NCBI GenBank assembly: GCA_003537755.1 | Contig: DPQS01000005.1 | Location: 657-14,342, forward strand | Reading direction: 5' to 3' | DNA length: 13,686 bases | DNA from: Clostridiales bacterium | GTDB lineage: Bacteria > Bacillota > Clostridia > Christensenellales > CAG-314 | Shown: in pieces, positions 7,142 to 12,622 of the stretch | How the letters are laid out: each line of letters starts with the position of its first letter | How positions within the stretch are numbered: the stretch's first letter is position 1 | Notes under the pieces: model-generated | Seen by the model: the letters and a program-made list of their open reading frames with translations, nothing else | The model's database searches: none | What the model was told of the DNA's origin: nothing | Program-made: the position numbers and the translations under genes

Positions 7142-7169
7142 TGATACGCTTTGTATCATAGACATTATA
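7142..7169 (-). promoter_or_regulatory. Extended -10 promoter with adjacent dyad operator candidate
   Basis: On the minus strand TGCTATAAT forms an extended -10 (hexamer at 7164-7169). There is no good -35, only a T-rich stretch. Immediately downstream TGATAC (7142-7147) and GTATCA (7153-7158) make a perfect 6-5-6 dyad covering the predicted transcription start. This is the usual place for a repressor to block initiation. It drives the dehydrogenase gene. The binding protein is unknown; the neighbouring ArsR-family protein is a candidate. Confidence 0.5.
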
Positions 7170-7238
7170 GCAGGTTTTTATAAGTAAAAAAAGGTGTTTT
7201 TGAAAAATAATAAAAAATTTTTATGGATTGTCTGACGT

Positions 7239-7568
7239 TCAAAACCCTATGTATTCCACGCCGATAAGCAAAATTTCGTTTATTTTCGGGTTGGAAAGAC
7301 GGTATTTTACTATTTTGCCGTTTCGTTCCGCCGAAACTACGTCAAGACTGCGCAAAAGGCGCAACTGGTGCGAAACGGTGGTCTGGTTCATCTTGACAAA
7401 CTCGGCAAGGTCTGTCACACACAGCGGACTTATTGCAAGCGCGGACAGCAGTTTGACACGTGACGGATCGGAAAGTAGTGCAAAAAAAGCGGCAATTCTG
7501 GCAACCGATTTGTTGTCGGGCAGGTAGCAGTCCATGTCATCCATTACTTGCGGTGTGGCGTTGAGCAT
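7239..7568 (-). CDS. ArsR/SmtB-family transcriptional regulator
   Basis: A 109-residue winged-helix repressor. It shows FFALLSDPSRVKLLSAL (28-44), the recognition helix region MNQTTVSHQLRLLRSL (60-75), and a wing AERNGKIVKYRL. In metal sensors of this family the ELCVCD motif supplies two cysteines. Here residues 48-53 are PLCVTD, keeping Cys50 but losing the second cysteine. Another Cys (14) lies in the N-terminal tail. The effector could therefore be a metal bound differently, a thiol-reactive signal or none. GGAGG (7576-7580, minus strand) is 7 nt before the ATG and fixes the start. It lies upstream of the dehydrogenase gene on the same strand with a 120-nt gap, and divergently from the small membrane protein. 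A dyad at 7604-7617 may be its own operator. Confidence 0.88.
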   Translation of the reverse strand: MLNATPQVMDDMDCYLPDNKSVARIAAFFALLSDPSRVKLLSALAISPLCVTDLAEFVKMNQTTVSHQLRLLRSLDVVSAERNGKIVKYRLSNPKINEILLIGVEYIGF

Positions 7569-7603
7569 ATTTGTTCCTCCGTGGCATAAAATGTAATTGT
7601 GCA

Positions 7604-7617
7604 GATATGTGCATATC
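7604..7617. promoter_or_regulatory. Dyad GATATG-TG-CATATC between divergent genes
   Basis: A perfect 6-2-6 inverted repeat, 36 nt upstream of the ArsR-family start codon. A TACAAT hexamer on the minus strand at 7631-7636 could be the -10 of that gene, which would put the dyad at about +8 to +21. Inverted repeats with a 2-nt centre are common for ArsR-family operators, so autoregulation is plausible. On the plus strand TTGACG (7658-7663) may be the -35 for the small membrane gene, but its -10 is poor. Confidence 0.4.
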
Positions 7618-7710
7618 CGACATCGACATCATTGTAAACCATGCATAACGGCGACTTTTGACGCATAATGTAAATTAGTCGCTTATTTTGTCAAATCAAA
7701 GGGGAAAAAT

Positions 7711-7911
7711 ATGAATATTACCGGAAGTTTGCTGTATTTGTTGCTGTTGTACGCCGTGCTGGACAAAAACGGAAAACTGTCCACGACTACGGGGCTGGTG
7801 CTTGCGTTTGTGATACTGCTGTTCAATTGCTACGCGGGGCGTTGCTGCAACTCGCGCAACAATGTAAGCACGCAAAGCGGAAACACTTTCAATATCTTAA
7901 ACGGTTTTTAA
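7711..7911 (+). CDS. Small two-helix membrane protein, unknown
   Basis: A 66-residue protein I do not recognise. Two hydrophobic helices are visible: residues 3-17 (ITGSLLYLLLLYAVL) and about 27-43 (TGLVLAFVILLFNCY), joined by a short polar turn DKNGKLST. A cysteine cluster, Cys40, Cys45 and Cys46, sits at the end of helix 2. A polar tail rich in Asn and Ser follows. AAAGGGG (about 7698-7704) precedes the ATG at a suitable distance. Two tandem terminators directly follow the gene. Together these make a real, separately transcribed gene likely. It is divergent from the ArsR-family gene, so regulation by that protein is possible but unproven. Confidence 0.65.
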   Translation: MNITGSLLYLLLLYAVLDKNGKLSTTTGLVLAFVILLFNCYAGRCCNSRNNVSTQSGNTFNILNGF

Positions 7912-7935
7912 TGTTGTTTCGCCCCGTCCTGAGGT

Positions 7936-7974
7936 AAAAAACTCCCGAAAAATTTTTGTCGGGAGTTTTTTTTT
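7936..7974 (+). terminator. Strong intrinsic terminator after the small membrane gene
   Basis: AAAAAACTCCCGA pairs with TCGGGAGTTTTTT around a 10-nt AT-rich loop, and the T run extends to nine bases. This is the clearest terminator in the window. Confidence 0.9.
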
Positions 7975-7983
7975 ATTCAAAAC

Positions 7984-8016
7984 ACGGCTTTACCTTGCAA
8001 GGTTGAACCGTTTTTT
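7984..8016 (+). terminator. Second, weaker tandem terminator
   Basis: ACGG (7984-7987) and CCGT (8008-8011) enclose an inner ACCTTG/CAAGGT stem with some mismatches between them. A run of T follows. It backs up the terminator just upstream and insulates the trmN6 promoter from read-through. Confidence 0.55.
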
Positions 8017-8044
8017 ATTGTCGGTTGAAAAATCGCAAAATCTA

Positions 8045-8073
8045 TTTACTAACAGTCAAAAGTGTTGTACAAT
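8045..8073 (+). promoter_or_regulatory. Sigma-A promoter for trmN6–rsmI, predicted leaderless
   Basis: TTTACT (8045-8050), a 17-bp spacer and TACAAT (8068-8073). The expected transcription start, 7 nt after the -10, is position 8080, the A of the trmN6 ATG. No SD precedes that ATG. Confidence 0.6.
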
Positions 8074-8079
8074 ATAAGC

Positions 8080-8907
8080 ATGGAAGTACTTCTTAAACAT
8101 GACGAAGTCGTCGAGGATCTTTGCTGCGACGGGCTTAGTCTTATTCAAAGCAGAAACGAATATCGCTTTACCACCGACGCGGTGCTGCTGGCAAACTTTT
8201 GCCGCGACTTGACGGGCAAAACATGCGTTGAGTTTGGCACGGGCAGCGGCGTTATTGCCATTCTGGTTGCGCACAAAAAACACCCCAAAAAGGTGATTGC
8301 AATGGAAATTCAGCAGCAACTTGCCGACATCGCCACGCGCAACATGCAACTCAACAACCTTGAAAACACCGTCAGCGTTGTGTGCGACGACCTCAAAAAC
8401 GCCGCAAAATATGTGACAAATCCCGTAGACGCGGTGGTGTGTAATCCGCCCTATCGCAGGGTCGGCAGCGGCGAAATGCAAAAGTTTGACCACATTGCAA
8501 TGTGCCGCCACGAGATAAGCGCAACGCTTGCCGACATTGTGGCAACTGCCGCAAAAATTCTCAACAATCGCGGCGCGCTGTGCATGGTACATCAGTCGTC
8601 GCGCCTTGCGGAAATCTGCGAAGTGTGCGGCGCAAACAAACTTGTAGTCAAGGAAATCGTCCCCGTTTGCCCCCGCCCCGACGTAGACCCCAACCTGGTG
8701 CTTGTGCGCGCCGTTAAGTGCGGCGGTCAGGACTGTGTGTTGTCCGCGCCGTTGTACGTTACAGACAAGCACGGCGAATACACCCCGGCGGCAAAAGCGT
8801 GGTACGGTACGGAACGTGTTGTCGGCGGTAGTGGCGGCAGCGAGTGCGCGGACGACATCGACCCCGATTGCCCGTTTGACAAAAATGCAAATTCAGAGGA
8901 AAAATAA
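8080..8907 (+). CDS. trmN6: tRNA1(Val) (adenine-N6)-methyltransferase, TrmN6 family
   Basis: A 275-residue class I AdoMet-dependent methyltransferase. The family methylates N6 of adenine 37 next to the anticodon of a valine tRNA. MEVLLKHDEVVEDLCCDGL matches the usual family start and supports ATG 8080 over a GTG at 8062. AdoMet motif I is EFGTGSG (51-57). The catalytic NPPY motif is at 122-125. FTTDAVLLANFC, near residue 31, is also typical. The last 30 or so residues form a glycine-rich and acidic tail (SGGSECADDIDPDCPF) beyond the usual domain, probably disordered. The gene shares its last base with the first base of rsmI (TAATG). Bacillus has the same pair, with yazA between them, which is absent here. 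Confidence 0.88.
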   Translation: MEVLLKHDEVVEDLCCDGLSLIQSRNEYRFTTDAVLLANFCRDLTGKTCVEFGTGSGVIAILVAHKKHPKKVIAMEIQQQLADIATRNMQLNNLENTVSVVCDDLKNAAKYVTNPVDAVVCNPPYRRVGSGEMQKFDHIAMCRHEISATLADIVATAAKILNNRGALCMVHQSSRLAEICEVCGANKLVVKEIVPVCPRPDVDPNLVLVRAVKCGGQDCVLSAPLYVTDKHGEYTPAAKAWYGTERVVGGSGGSECADDIDPDCPFDKNANSEEK

Positions 8908-9692
8908 TGGTTTACTTTGTTGCTACGCCAATCGGCAACCTGTCGGAAATGTCCTATCGCGCGGTAGAAACGTTGAAGTCCGTCTCGGCGATTTTTTGCG
9001 AGGATACGCGCCACAGCGCGATTTTGCTGCGCGAATACGGCATCGAAAAGCCGACATACAGTTACCACAAGTTTAACGAAAAAGCAAGCCTTGACTTCGT
9101 GCTGGATTTTTGCAGGCGCGGTGAGGACATCGCGGTGATTTCCGACGCAGGTATGCCGGGTATCAACGACCCCGGCAACATACTGGTAAACGCGCTTCGC
9201 GAAGCAGACCTGCCGTACACCGTGGTCAGCGGACCATGCGCAATGGTAAACGCATTTGTTATCAGCGGTTTTCAGCCGCCCTTTACCTACTACGGATTTT
9301 TGCCCGAACGCAAAAAGGACCGTGACGCCATGCTGGAAGGCACCGTCGGTACGGCAATTTTTTACCTGTCGGTGCATGACATAAAGGAAAATATGGCTTA
9401 CCTTTGCGACAGGCTGGGCGACCGCGAATGTTGCCTTGTAAAGGAACTTACCAAAAGCCACGAGCGCGCGCGTTTTTGCAGACTGTCCGACGTGATAGAG
9501 GACGACCGCGGCGAGTTTGTGCTGGTTGTCAATCGCGCCGAGAAGGAACAAAATCCCCTGTGCGCATTGACGGTAGACGAGCACCTCAGGTACTACACCG
9601 ACGGCGGCATGAGCAAAAACGAAGCGGTGAAGGCGGTCGCCAAGGATCGCAACGTACACAAAAACGAAATTTACAAACTGACAATAAAATAG
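8907..9692 (+). CDS. rsmI: 16S rRNA (cytidine-2'-O-)-methyltransferase RsmI
   Basis: A 261-residue tetrapyrrole-methylase-fold enzyme that methylates the ribose of C1402 of 16S rRNA in the decoding centre. Signatures in order are YFVATPIGNLSEMSYRAVE (3-21), AIFCEDTRHSAILL, SYHKFNEKAS, AVISDAGMPGINDPG, VVSGPCAMVNAFVISG and YYGFLPERKK. The usual GPSA reads GPCA here. The C-terminal segment MSKNEAVKAVAKDRNVHKNEIY is the standard tail. Its ATG overlaps the trmN6 stop by one base, so translation is coupled. A terminator starts 6 nt after the stop codon. Confidence 0.95.
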   Translation: MVYFVATPIGNLSEMSYRAVETLKSVSAIFCEDTRHSAILLREYGIEKPTYSYHKFNEKASLDFVLDFCRRGEDIAVISDAGMPGINDPGNILVNALREADLPYTVVSGPCAMVNAFVISGFQPPFTYYGFLPERKKDRDAMLEGTVGTAIFYLSVHDIKENMAYLCDRLGDRECCLVKELTKSHERARFCRLSDVIEDDRGEFVLVVNRAEKEQNPLCALTVDEHLRYYTDGGMSKNEAVKAVAKDRNVHKNEIYKLTIK

Positions 9693-9697
9693 TTTTG

Positions 9698-9729
9698 AAA
9701 CGGCAGGCTTCGACCTCGCCGTTTTTTTT
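9698..9729 (+). terminator. Intrinsic terminator after rsmI
   Basis: AAACGGC pairs with GCCGTTT, with inner AGG/CCT, one bulged C and a CTTCGA loop. Eight consecutive T residues end it. Confidence 0.88.
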
Positions 9730-9840
9730 GTTTTTCTGTACTTTAATTATCTGTTTTTCTGCTCTGTTTGAGTCAAAAATTTTATAAATGATTTCGTAAT
9801 TTTGTTGTAAGGCTTCGATTAAATGCTCTTTGTAAAATTA

Positions 9841-9868
9841 TGTCATCCTGAGCGCAGTCGAAGGATCC
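9841..9868. repeat. REP-like dispersed element (TGTCATCCTGAGCG type)
   Basis: TGTCATCCTGAGCGCAGTCG is followed by AAGGATCC. TCCT and AGGA at its ends are complementary. From memory, very similar strings occur as dispersed intergenic repeats in many unrelated bacterial genomes. Only one copy is in this window, so repetition cannot be shown here. The following GGATCCC/GGGTACC (9863-9882) is a near-palindrome. Confidence 0.5.
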
Positions 9869-10015
9869 CCCGGAAGGGTACCTATCGTCTATTATTATTT
9901 AGTATGAATGTGTGATTGCAGTCAAGTAATCCATATTGAAATGTTTTACCTGCGTTTTTACAACAGCATTTTAAAAAAAAGTTGACACGACCGGAGTAAA
10001 ACGGTGGACAGCGTG

Positions 10016-10024
10016 TGGTAAAAT
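10016..10024 (+). promoter_or_regulatory. Extended -10 element upstream of the membrane-protein gene
   Basis: TGGTAAAAT fits an extended -10 (TG-N-TAAAAT). The matching -35 position is poor (GTAAAA). Transcription would start near 10031 and give a leader of about 88 nt. Confidence 0.35.
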
Positions 10025-10118
10025 GTAAGTACGGACGTTGTAAGGGACGGCAATGTCCGAACAATCGACAAATATGCGGGGATCGGTTTTTGTCGGAAAT
10101 CCCGGGAGGAATCGGATT

Positions 10119-10763
10119 ATGGATTTTGAAACATTTGTCGAGTCGCTGTTCGGATTTATCAAAAACAGCGAAAATTACTACTTTTTGTTTTACGCATTGG
10201 CGACCTGTCTGCTCAGTCAGATTGCCAAAAAGTTGTTTGTCAACAAGGTGAAGGTGGATGTGCAACACAAGTTCGATTGGGCGGTGGTGTTCCCGTTTGC
10301 GTTCGGGCTGTTGTTTGCGGCGGTGGATATGTTTGCCGTGCGGAAGGCTGCTTTTTGCGTTTCGGCAATCACTCAGACAGCCGTGGACGGCGCAACTATC
10401 GGTGCATTGGCTACGGTTATTTTCAAGTTTTTGTCGGGAATTTCCGGCAAAAGTCTGAAAAGCCTTATGAAGGACGACCTCTTCGGCGTGTTTTACACCC
10501 AGTTGTTGTACTTCGGCAACGCACGCAAACGCCTTGCGGACGGCACGTTGACCCTTGCAGAGTTTATCGGGCAGGTGCGCCTTGTTGCCACCAACGCAAC
10601 CGAGATTTACGCCGACGCCGAAATAACCGACGAAGTTAAGCGTGAAAAACTCGGAAAACTGCTGTCGGGTATTGTGCAGGACAGCGACATCAACGCATGT
10701 ACCAACGTCATCAACAGGGCGTTGATTGCCAGACAAAGCGACCTGGCACAAGACAAAAAGTAA
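10119..10763 (+). CDS. Membrane protein of unknown function
   Basis: A 214-residue protein not recognised. It has hydrophobic segments at about 20-36 (YYFLFYALATCLLSQIA), 54-74 (WAVVFPFAFGLLFAAVDMFAV) and a more amphipathic one at 80-105. A soluble, charged C-terminal half of about 105 residues follows, with mixed helices and many Lys, Asp and Glu. It probably sits in the cytoplasmic membrane with a cytoplasmic tail. The start at 10119 is chosen because GGGAGGA (10104-10110) lies 8 nt before it; an upstream in-frame ATG at 10053 has no SD and adds a polar, non-membrane segment. It stands alone between its own promoter and terminator, so context gives no function. A short holin-like or phage-derived origin cannot be excluded, but there are no phage genes beside it. 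Confidence 0.75.
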   Translation: MDFETFVESLFGFIKNSENYYFLFYALATCLLSQIAKKLFVNKVKVDVQHKFDWAVVFPFAFGLLFAAVDMFAVRKAAFCVSAITQTAVDGATIGALATVIFKFLSGISGKSLKSLMKDDLFGVFYTQLLYFGNARKRLADGTLTLAEFIGQVRLVATNATEIYADAEITDEVKREKLGKLLSGIVQDSDINACTNVINRALIARQSDLAQDKK

Positions 10764-10765
10764 AC

Positions 10766-10803
10766 AAAATCGGGGTTGCCGCATTAGCGGTAACCCCTGT
10801 TTT
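10766..10803 (+). terminator. Terminator after the membrane-protein gene
   Basis: GGGGTTGCCGC (10772-10782) pairs with GCGGTAACCCC (10787-10797) over 11 bp, with one G·T pair and an ATTA loop. AAAA and TTTT flank the stem. Confidence 0.85.
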
Positions 10804-10853
10804 GTAGTATTTTGTTGCGCGTTGGATGAATGATGAAAAATGCCTTAATTGTC

Positions 10854-10888
10854 GTCAAAAAATGCATACGTATAATGATTTTAATGAC
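10854..10888. repeat. Possible diverged third copy of the palindrome family
   Basis: GCATACGTATA (10864-10874) is identical to the core of copy A. The flanks GTCA (10854-10857) and TGAC (10885-10888), with inner AAAAT/ATTTT, again form a dyad. The remaining sequence is diverged, so membership in the family is uncertain. Confidence 0.35.
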
Positions 10889-10983
10889 ATTTTTTCGGAT
10901 TCTTTTGTTTTGTTCGCATGTTTTTGACGTTTGCTTTACGGTAGGTGGACGGTACAGTGTGTTATGCGCCGAAGTTTCATTTG

Positions 10984-11019
10984 AGTGTGTTTGCCATGTC
11001 TGAGCAAACACTGTTTTTT
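10984..11019 (+). terminator. Orphan terminator-like hairpin
   Basis: AGTG-TG-TTTGC pairs with GCAAACACT (11004-11012) with a 2-nt bulge and a 9-nt loop, followed by GTTTTTT. No gene on the plus strand ends nearby. Confidence 0.5.
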
Positions 11020-11076
11020 AACATATTCCGATTGCAAAGTCCACGCCGGATTTGCGTTTATTGAAGGTTTTCTGCG

Positions 11077-11104
11077 AAAAAAGCCAACTTTACAGTCGGC
11101 TTTT
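11077..11104 (-). terminator. Terminator overlapping the 3' end of the minus-strand unit
   Basis: On the minus strand AAAAGCCGAC and GTTGGCTTTT pair over 10 bp, with one G·T pair and loop TGTAAA, then continue into a T run. The stop codon TAA falls in the loop, so the last four sense codons form one arm of the hairpin. Confidence 0.8.
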
Positions 11105-11596
11105 CATTTCTTCGAAACGTCCTTCTTCGTATTTCAGTAGCCTGCGCGTAAACAGCGCGACTTCGGGATGTACCACGTCGGAAAGTTTCGCCAGTCGGTA
11201 CAGCTCAATCATTCCGTTGAGAGTGCCTTGCAGCATTATTTTTGCAATGTGCGAAGTGCTTCTGTCCGTCATCATTTTCATGCGGATGCCCATTCCTGCC
11301 ATGCCAAGCGCAAAGTTCGGCGCAGGCGTCGGCTCGAAGTTGAGCGTTTCCGCAAGCGTGCCTATCTGTTCGATGTACTTGTCGTAGGTTTCAACCTGGC
11401 TGTGCAGCGTTTTTGTCATTTCGCCGTCCTCAACGTAGGGTAGCAGTGTTTTTACTGCGTTTTGCGCCATGGTTACATTTTTGTACAGGTCGGACAGTAC
11501 CGACAGCGTTTTGTCTACGTCGCAGTTGTTTTCGTCGGCGCACACCTTAACTTCGTCCGCCTGTTGTTCGTCGTTGTTTTTAGTATTTTTTGCCAT
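11090..11596 (-). CDS. Conserved hypothetical helical protein
   Basis: A 168-residue, almost wholly helical protein. After a polar N-terminal tail of about 25 residues come several amphipathic helices: TLSVLSDLYKNVTMAQNAVK, then MTKTLHSQVETYDKYIEQIG, a Gly/Met-rich stretch ALGMAGMGIRMKMM, and TSHIAKIMLQGTLNGMIELY, ending in LLKYEEGRFEEMKSRL. This pattern recalls uncharacterised Clostridia proteins and loosely resembles ferritin-like four-helix bundles, but I see no clear E-x-x-H metal motif. The start has GGAG (11604-11607, minus strand) 7 nt upstream. The preceding small gene overlaps it by 17 nt, so the two are co-transcribed. Function unknown; likely cytoplasmic. Confidence 0.7.
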   Translation of the reverse strand: MAKNTKNNDEQQADEVKVCADENNCDVDKTLSVLSDLYKNVTMAQNAVKTLLPYVEDGEMTKTLHSQVETYDKYIEQIGTLAETLNFEPTPAPNFALGMAGMGIRMKMMTDRSTSHIAKIMLQGTLNGMIELYRLAKLSDVVHPEVALFTRRLLKYEEGRFEEMKSRL

Positions 11597-11756
11597 GTTT
11601 CCGCTCCTTTTTCAGGCTGTCCTCAAGTGCCTGCTTGTACGACAGATGTATGTCCTCGTTTTGCAGTTCGTCGGGGTCGAATGTGTCAAACAATCGGTTG
11701 CGACAGGTTTCGTAGTTGGCGTAGTATTCGTGAGAGTTTTGTTTGCTTTTTGCCAT
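11580..11756 (-). CDS. Small charged protein, unknown
   Basis: A 58-residue protein starting MAKSKQNSHEYYANYETC. The middle is acidic (FDPDELQNEDIH) and the end is lysine-rich (DSLKKERKHGKKY). The start at 11756 is preferred to an upstream in-frame ATG because AAAAGGAGG lies 5 nt before it, with CCTCC at 11762-11766 on the plus strand. It has no membrane segment or known motif. Its 3' end overlaps the start of the following helical protein by 17 nt, indicating coupled expression. The unit is divergent from rplU. A possible minus-strand -10 (TATACT, 11803-11808) has a poorly spaced -35. Confidence 0.6.
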   Translation of the reverse strand: MAKSKQNSHEYYANYETCRNRLFDTFDPDELQNEDIHLSYKQALEDSLKKERKHGKKY

Positions 11757-11845
11757 TTGCGCCTCCTTTTGCGTTAGTATGGGCAAAAACTCTTATCTTA
11801 TTAGTATATATTGCCGATTTTTCGCGCAAAAAGCGGTGCAATCGG

Positions 11846-11874
11846 TTGACAAACGGACGGTTTTACTTTACAAT
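11846..11874 (+). promoter_or_regulatory. Strong sigma-A promoter for rplU–prp–rpmA
   Basis: A perfect TTGACA (11846-11851), exactly 17 bp of spacer and TACAAT (11869-11874, 5/6 match). Transcription should start near 11881 and give a leader of about 100 nt. Confidence 0.88.
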
Positions 11875-11880
11875 AACTCA

Positions 11881-11980
11881 TAGCCGCATAAAAAGGGTTG
11901 TTTTCGCATGCACTTTTGCGAAACGTAAAGTACCGTAGGTCACCCTGTTTTAGCGAGACTCTGATACGGGAGGTAACACG
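11881..11980 (+). ncRNA. Structured rplU leader, candidate L21 leader
   Basis: The leader can form a hairpin GTTTTCGCA/TGCGAAAC (11900-11924, one bulged T). A second stem, CCGTA (11933-11937) with TACGG (11965-11969), overlaps the start of the SD GGGAGGT (11968-11974). Firmicutes commonly carry a ribosomal protein L21 leader at this place, thought to allow autoregulation. The location and the SD-proximal stem fit; I could not compare it with the family consensus. Confidence 0.5.
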
Positions 11981-12292
11981 ATGTACGCTATTGTTAAGAC
12001 CGGTGGTAAGCAATACAAGGTGACAAAGGGACTGATTTTCGAAACGGAACTTCTGGATGCCGAAGTTAATTCCACTGTAGAACTGGAAGTGGTGTTGGCT
12101 GCAGACGACAACGGAAATGTTGTTGCAGGTAACGACGCTGCCAATGCCAAGGTTTCCGCAACCGTTGTGGAACACGGCAAGGGCAAGAAGATCAACATCT
12201 TCACTTACAAAGCAAAGAAAAACATCCGCAAACGTCAAGGTCACAGACAACCTTACACGAAGTTGAAGATTGACGAAATCACACTTGGCTAA
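11981..12292 (+). CDS. rplU: 50S ribosomal protein L21
   Basis: A 103-residue bL21 protein, which binds 23S rRNA in the large subunit. MYAIVKTGGKQYKVTKG at the start and KINIFTYKAKKNIRKRQGHR near the end are the family signatures, the latter being the basic rRNA-binding loop. QPYTKLKIDEIT closes it. Length is normal. GGGAGG (11968-11973) lies 7 nt before the ATG. The stop shares one base with the Prp start (TAATG), so these are translationally coupled. A strong promoter and a structured leader precede it. Confidence 0.97.
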   Translation: MYAIVKTGGKQYKVTKGLIFETELLDAEVNSTVELEVVLAADDNGNVVAGNDAANAKVSATVVEHGKGKKINIFTYKAKKNIRKRQGHRQPYTKLKIDEITLG

Positions 12293-12621
12293 TGACTGAC
12301 ATTACTGTTAAGCGGAAGGACAATTCCATCGTCGAGGTAAGCGCGAGCGGTCACACCGGCTACGGTGAAGCAGGTGAAGACATTGTTTGCGCAGGCGTAT
12401 CCACACTCATTCAATCGGCATTGCTCGGTTTGTTGCAGGTGGTGGGTATCAACGTCAAGTATTCCGTCGACGAACAACAAGGCTCACTACGGTTTACTCT
12501 GCCAAGCGGTCTTACCCGTGAGGAACGGCACGACGCCGACATTGTGCTGAACACAATGCTTGCTGGGTTGCAGGACTTCTACGGCGAGTACTCCGACTAC
12601 ATCAATTTGGAGGTAATTTGA
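12292..12621 (+). CDS. prp: Ribosomal-processing cysteine protease Prp
   Basis: A 109-residue cysteine protease (YsxB family) that cuts the N-terminal leader from ribosomal protein L27, a step shown to be essential in Staphylococcus. The catalytic pair is visible: His21 in SGHTGYGEAGEDIVCAGVS and Cys33 twelve residues later. The rest is typical, with IQSALLGLLQV and a C-terminal LAGLQDFYGEYSDYI. It sits between rplU and rpmA, the standard Firmicutes arrangement, and starts within the rplU stop. The substrate leader is present in the adjacent L27, which supports activity. Confidence 0.94.
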   Translation: MTDITVKRKDNSIVEVSASGHTGYGEAGEDIVCAGVSTLIQSALLGLLQVVGINVKYSVDEQQGSLRFTLPSGLTREERHDADIVLNTMLAGLQDFYGEYSDYINLEVI

Positions 12622-12622
12622 G

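Larger units (their letters stand above)
9693..10118. other. Intergenic stretch with a REP-like element and a promoter
   Basis: No gene is supported. It holds the rsmI terminator, a REP-like element at 9841 and AT-rich sequence. A perfect TTGACA at 9982-9987 has no -10 at normal spacing. An extended -10 lies at 10016-10024. The leader after it can form CGACAAA/TTTGTCG and GGAC/GTCC hairpins before the SD of the membrane-protein gene. Confidence 0.5.
10764..11089. other. Convergent intergenic stretch with palindrome and orphan terminator
   Basis: It lies between the membrane-protein gene and the convergent two-gene unit. It contains terminators of both, a possible third copy of the palindrome family (10854-10888) and a further plus-strand terminator at 10984-11019 that belongs to no visible gene. 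No open frame here looks real. A small RNA between about 10890 and 11019 is possible, but I see no good promoter. Confidence 0.5.

Noticed and set aside
8062..8079. GTG at 8062 as the trmN6 start
   Set aside because: It has no SD, lies within the predicted promoter and adds residues outside the conserved N-terminus.
9982..10010. TTGACA at 9982 as the -35 of the membrane-protein promoter
   Set aside because: No acceptable -10 lies at 16-19 bp; TGGACA at that distance is poor. The extended -10 at 10016-10024 is a better candidate.
10784..11011. Minus-strand open frame of 75 residues
   Set aside because: It crosses terminators and a palindrome, has no SD and no recognisable features.
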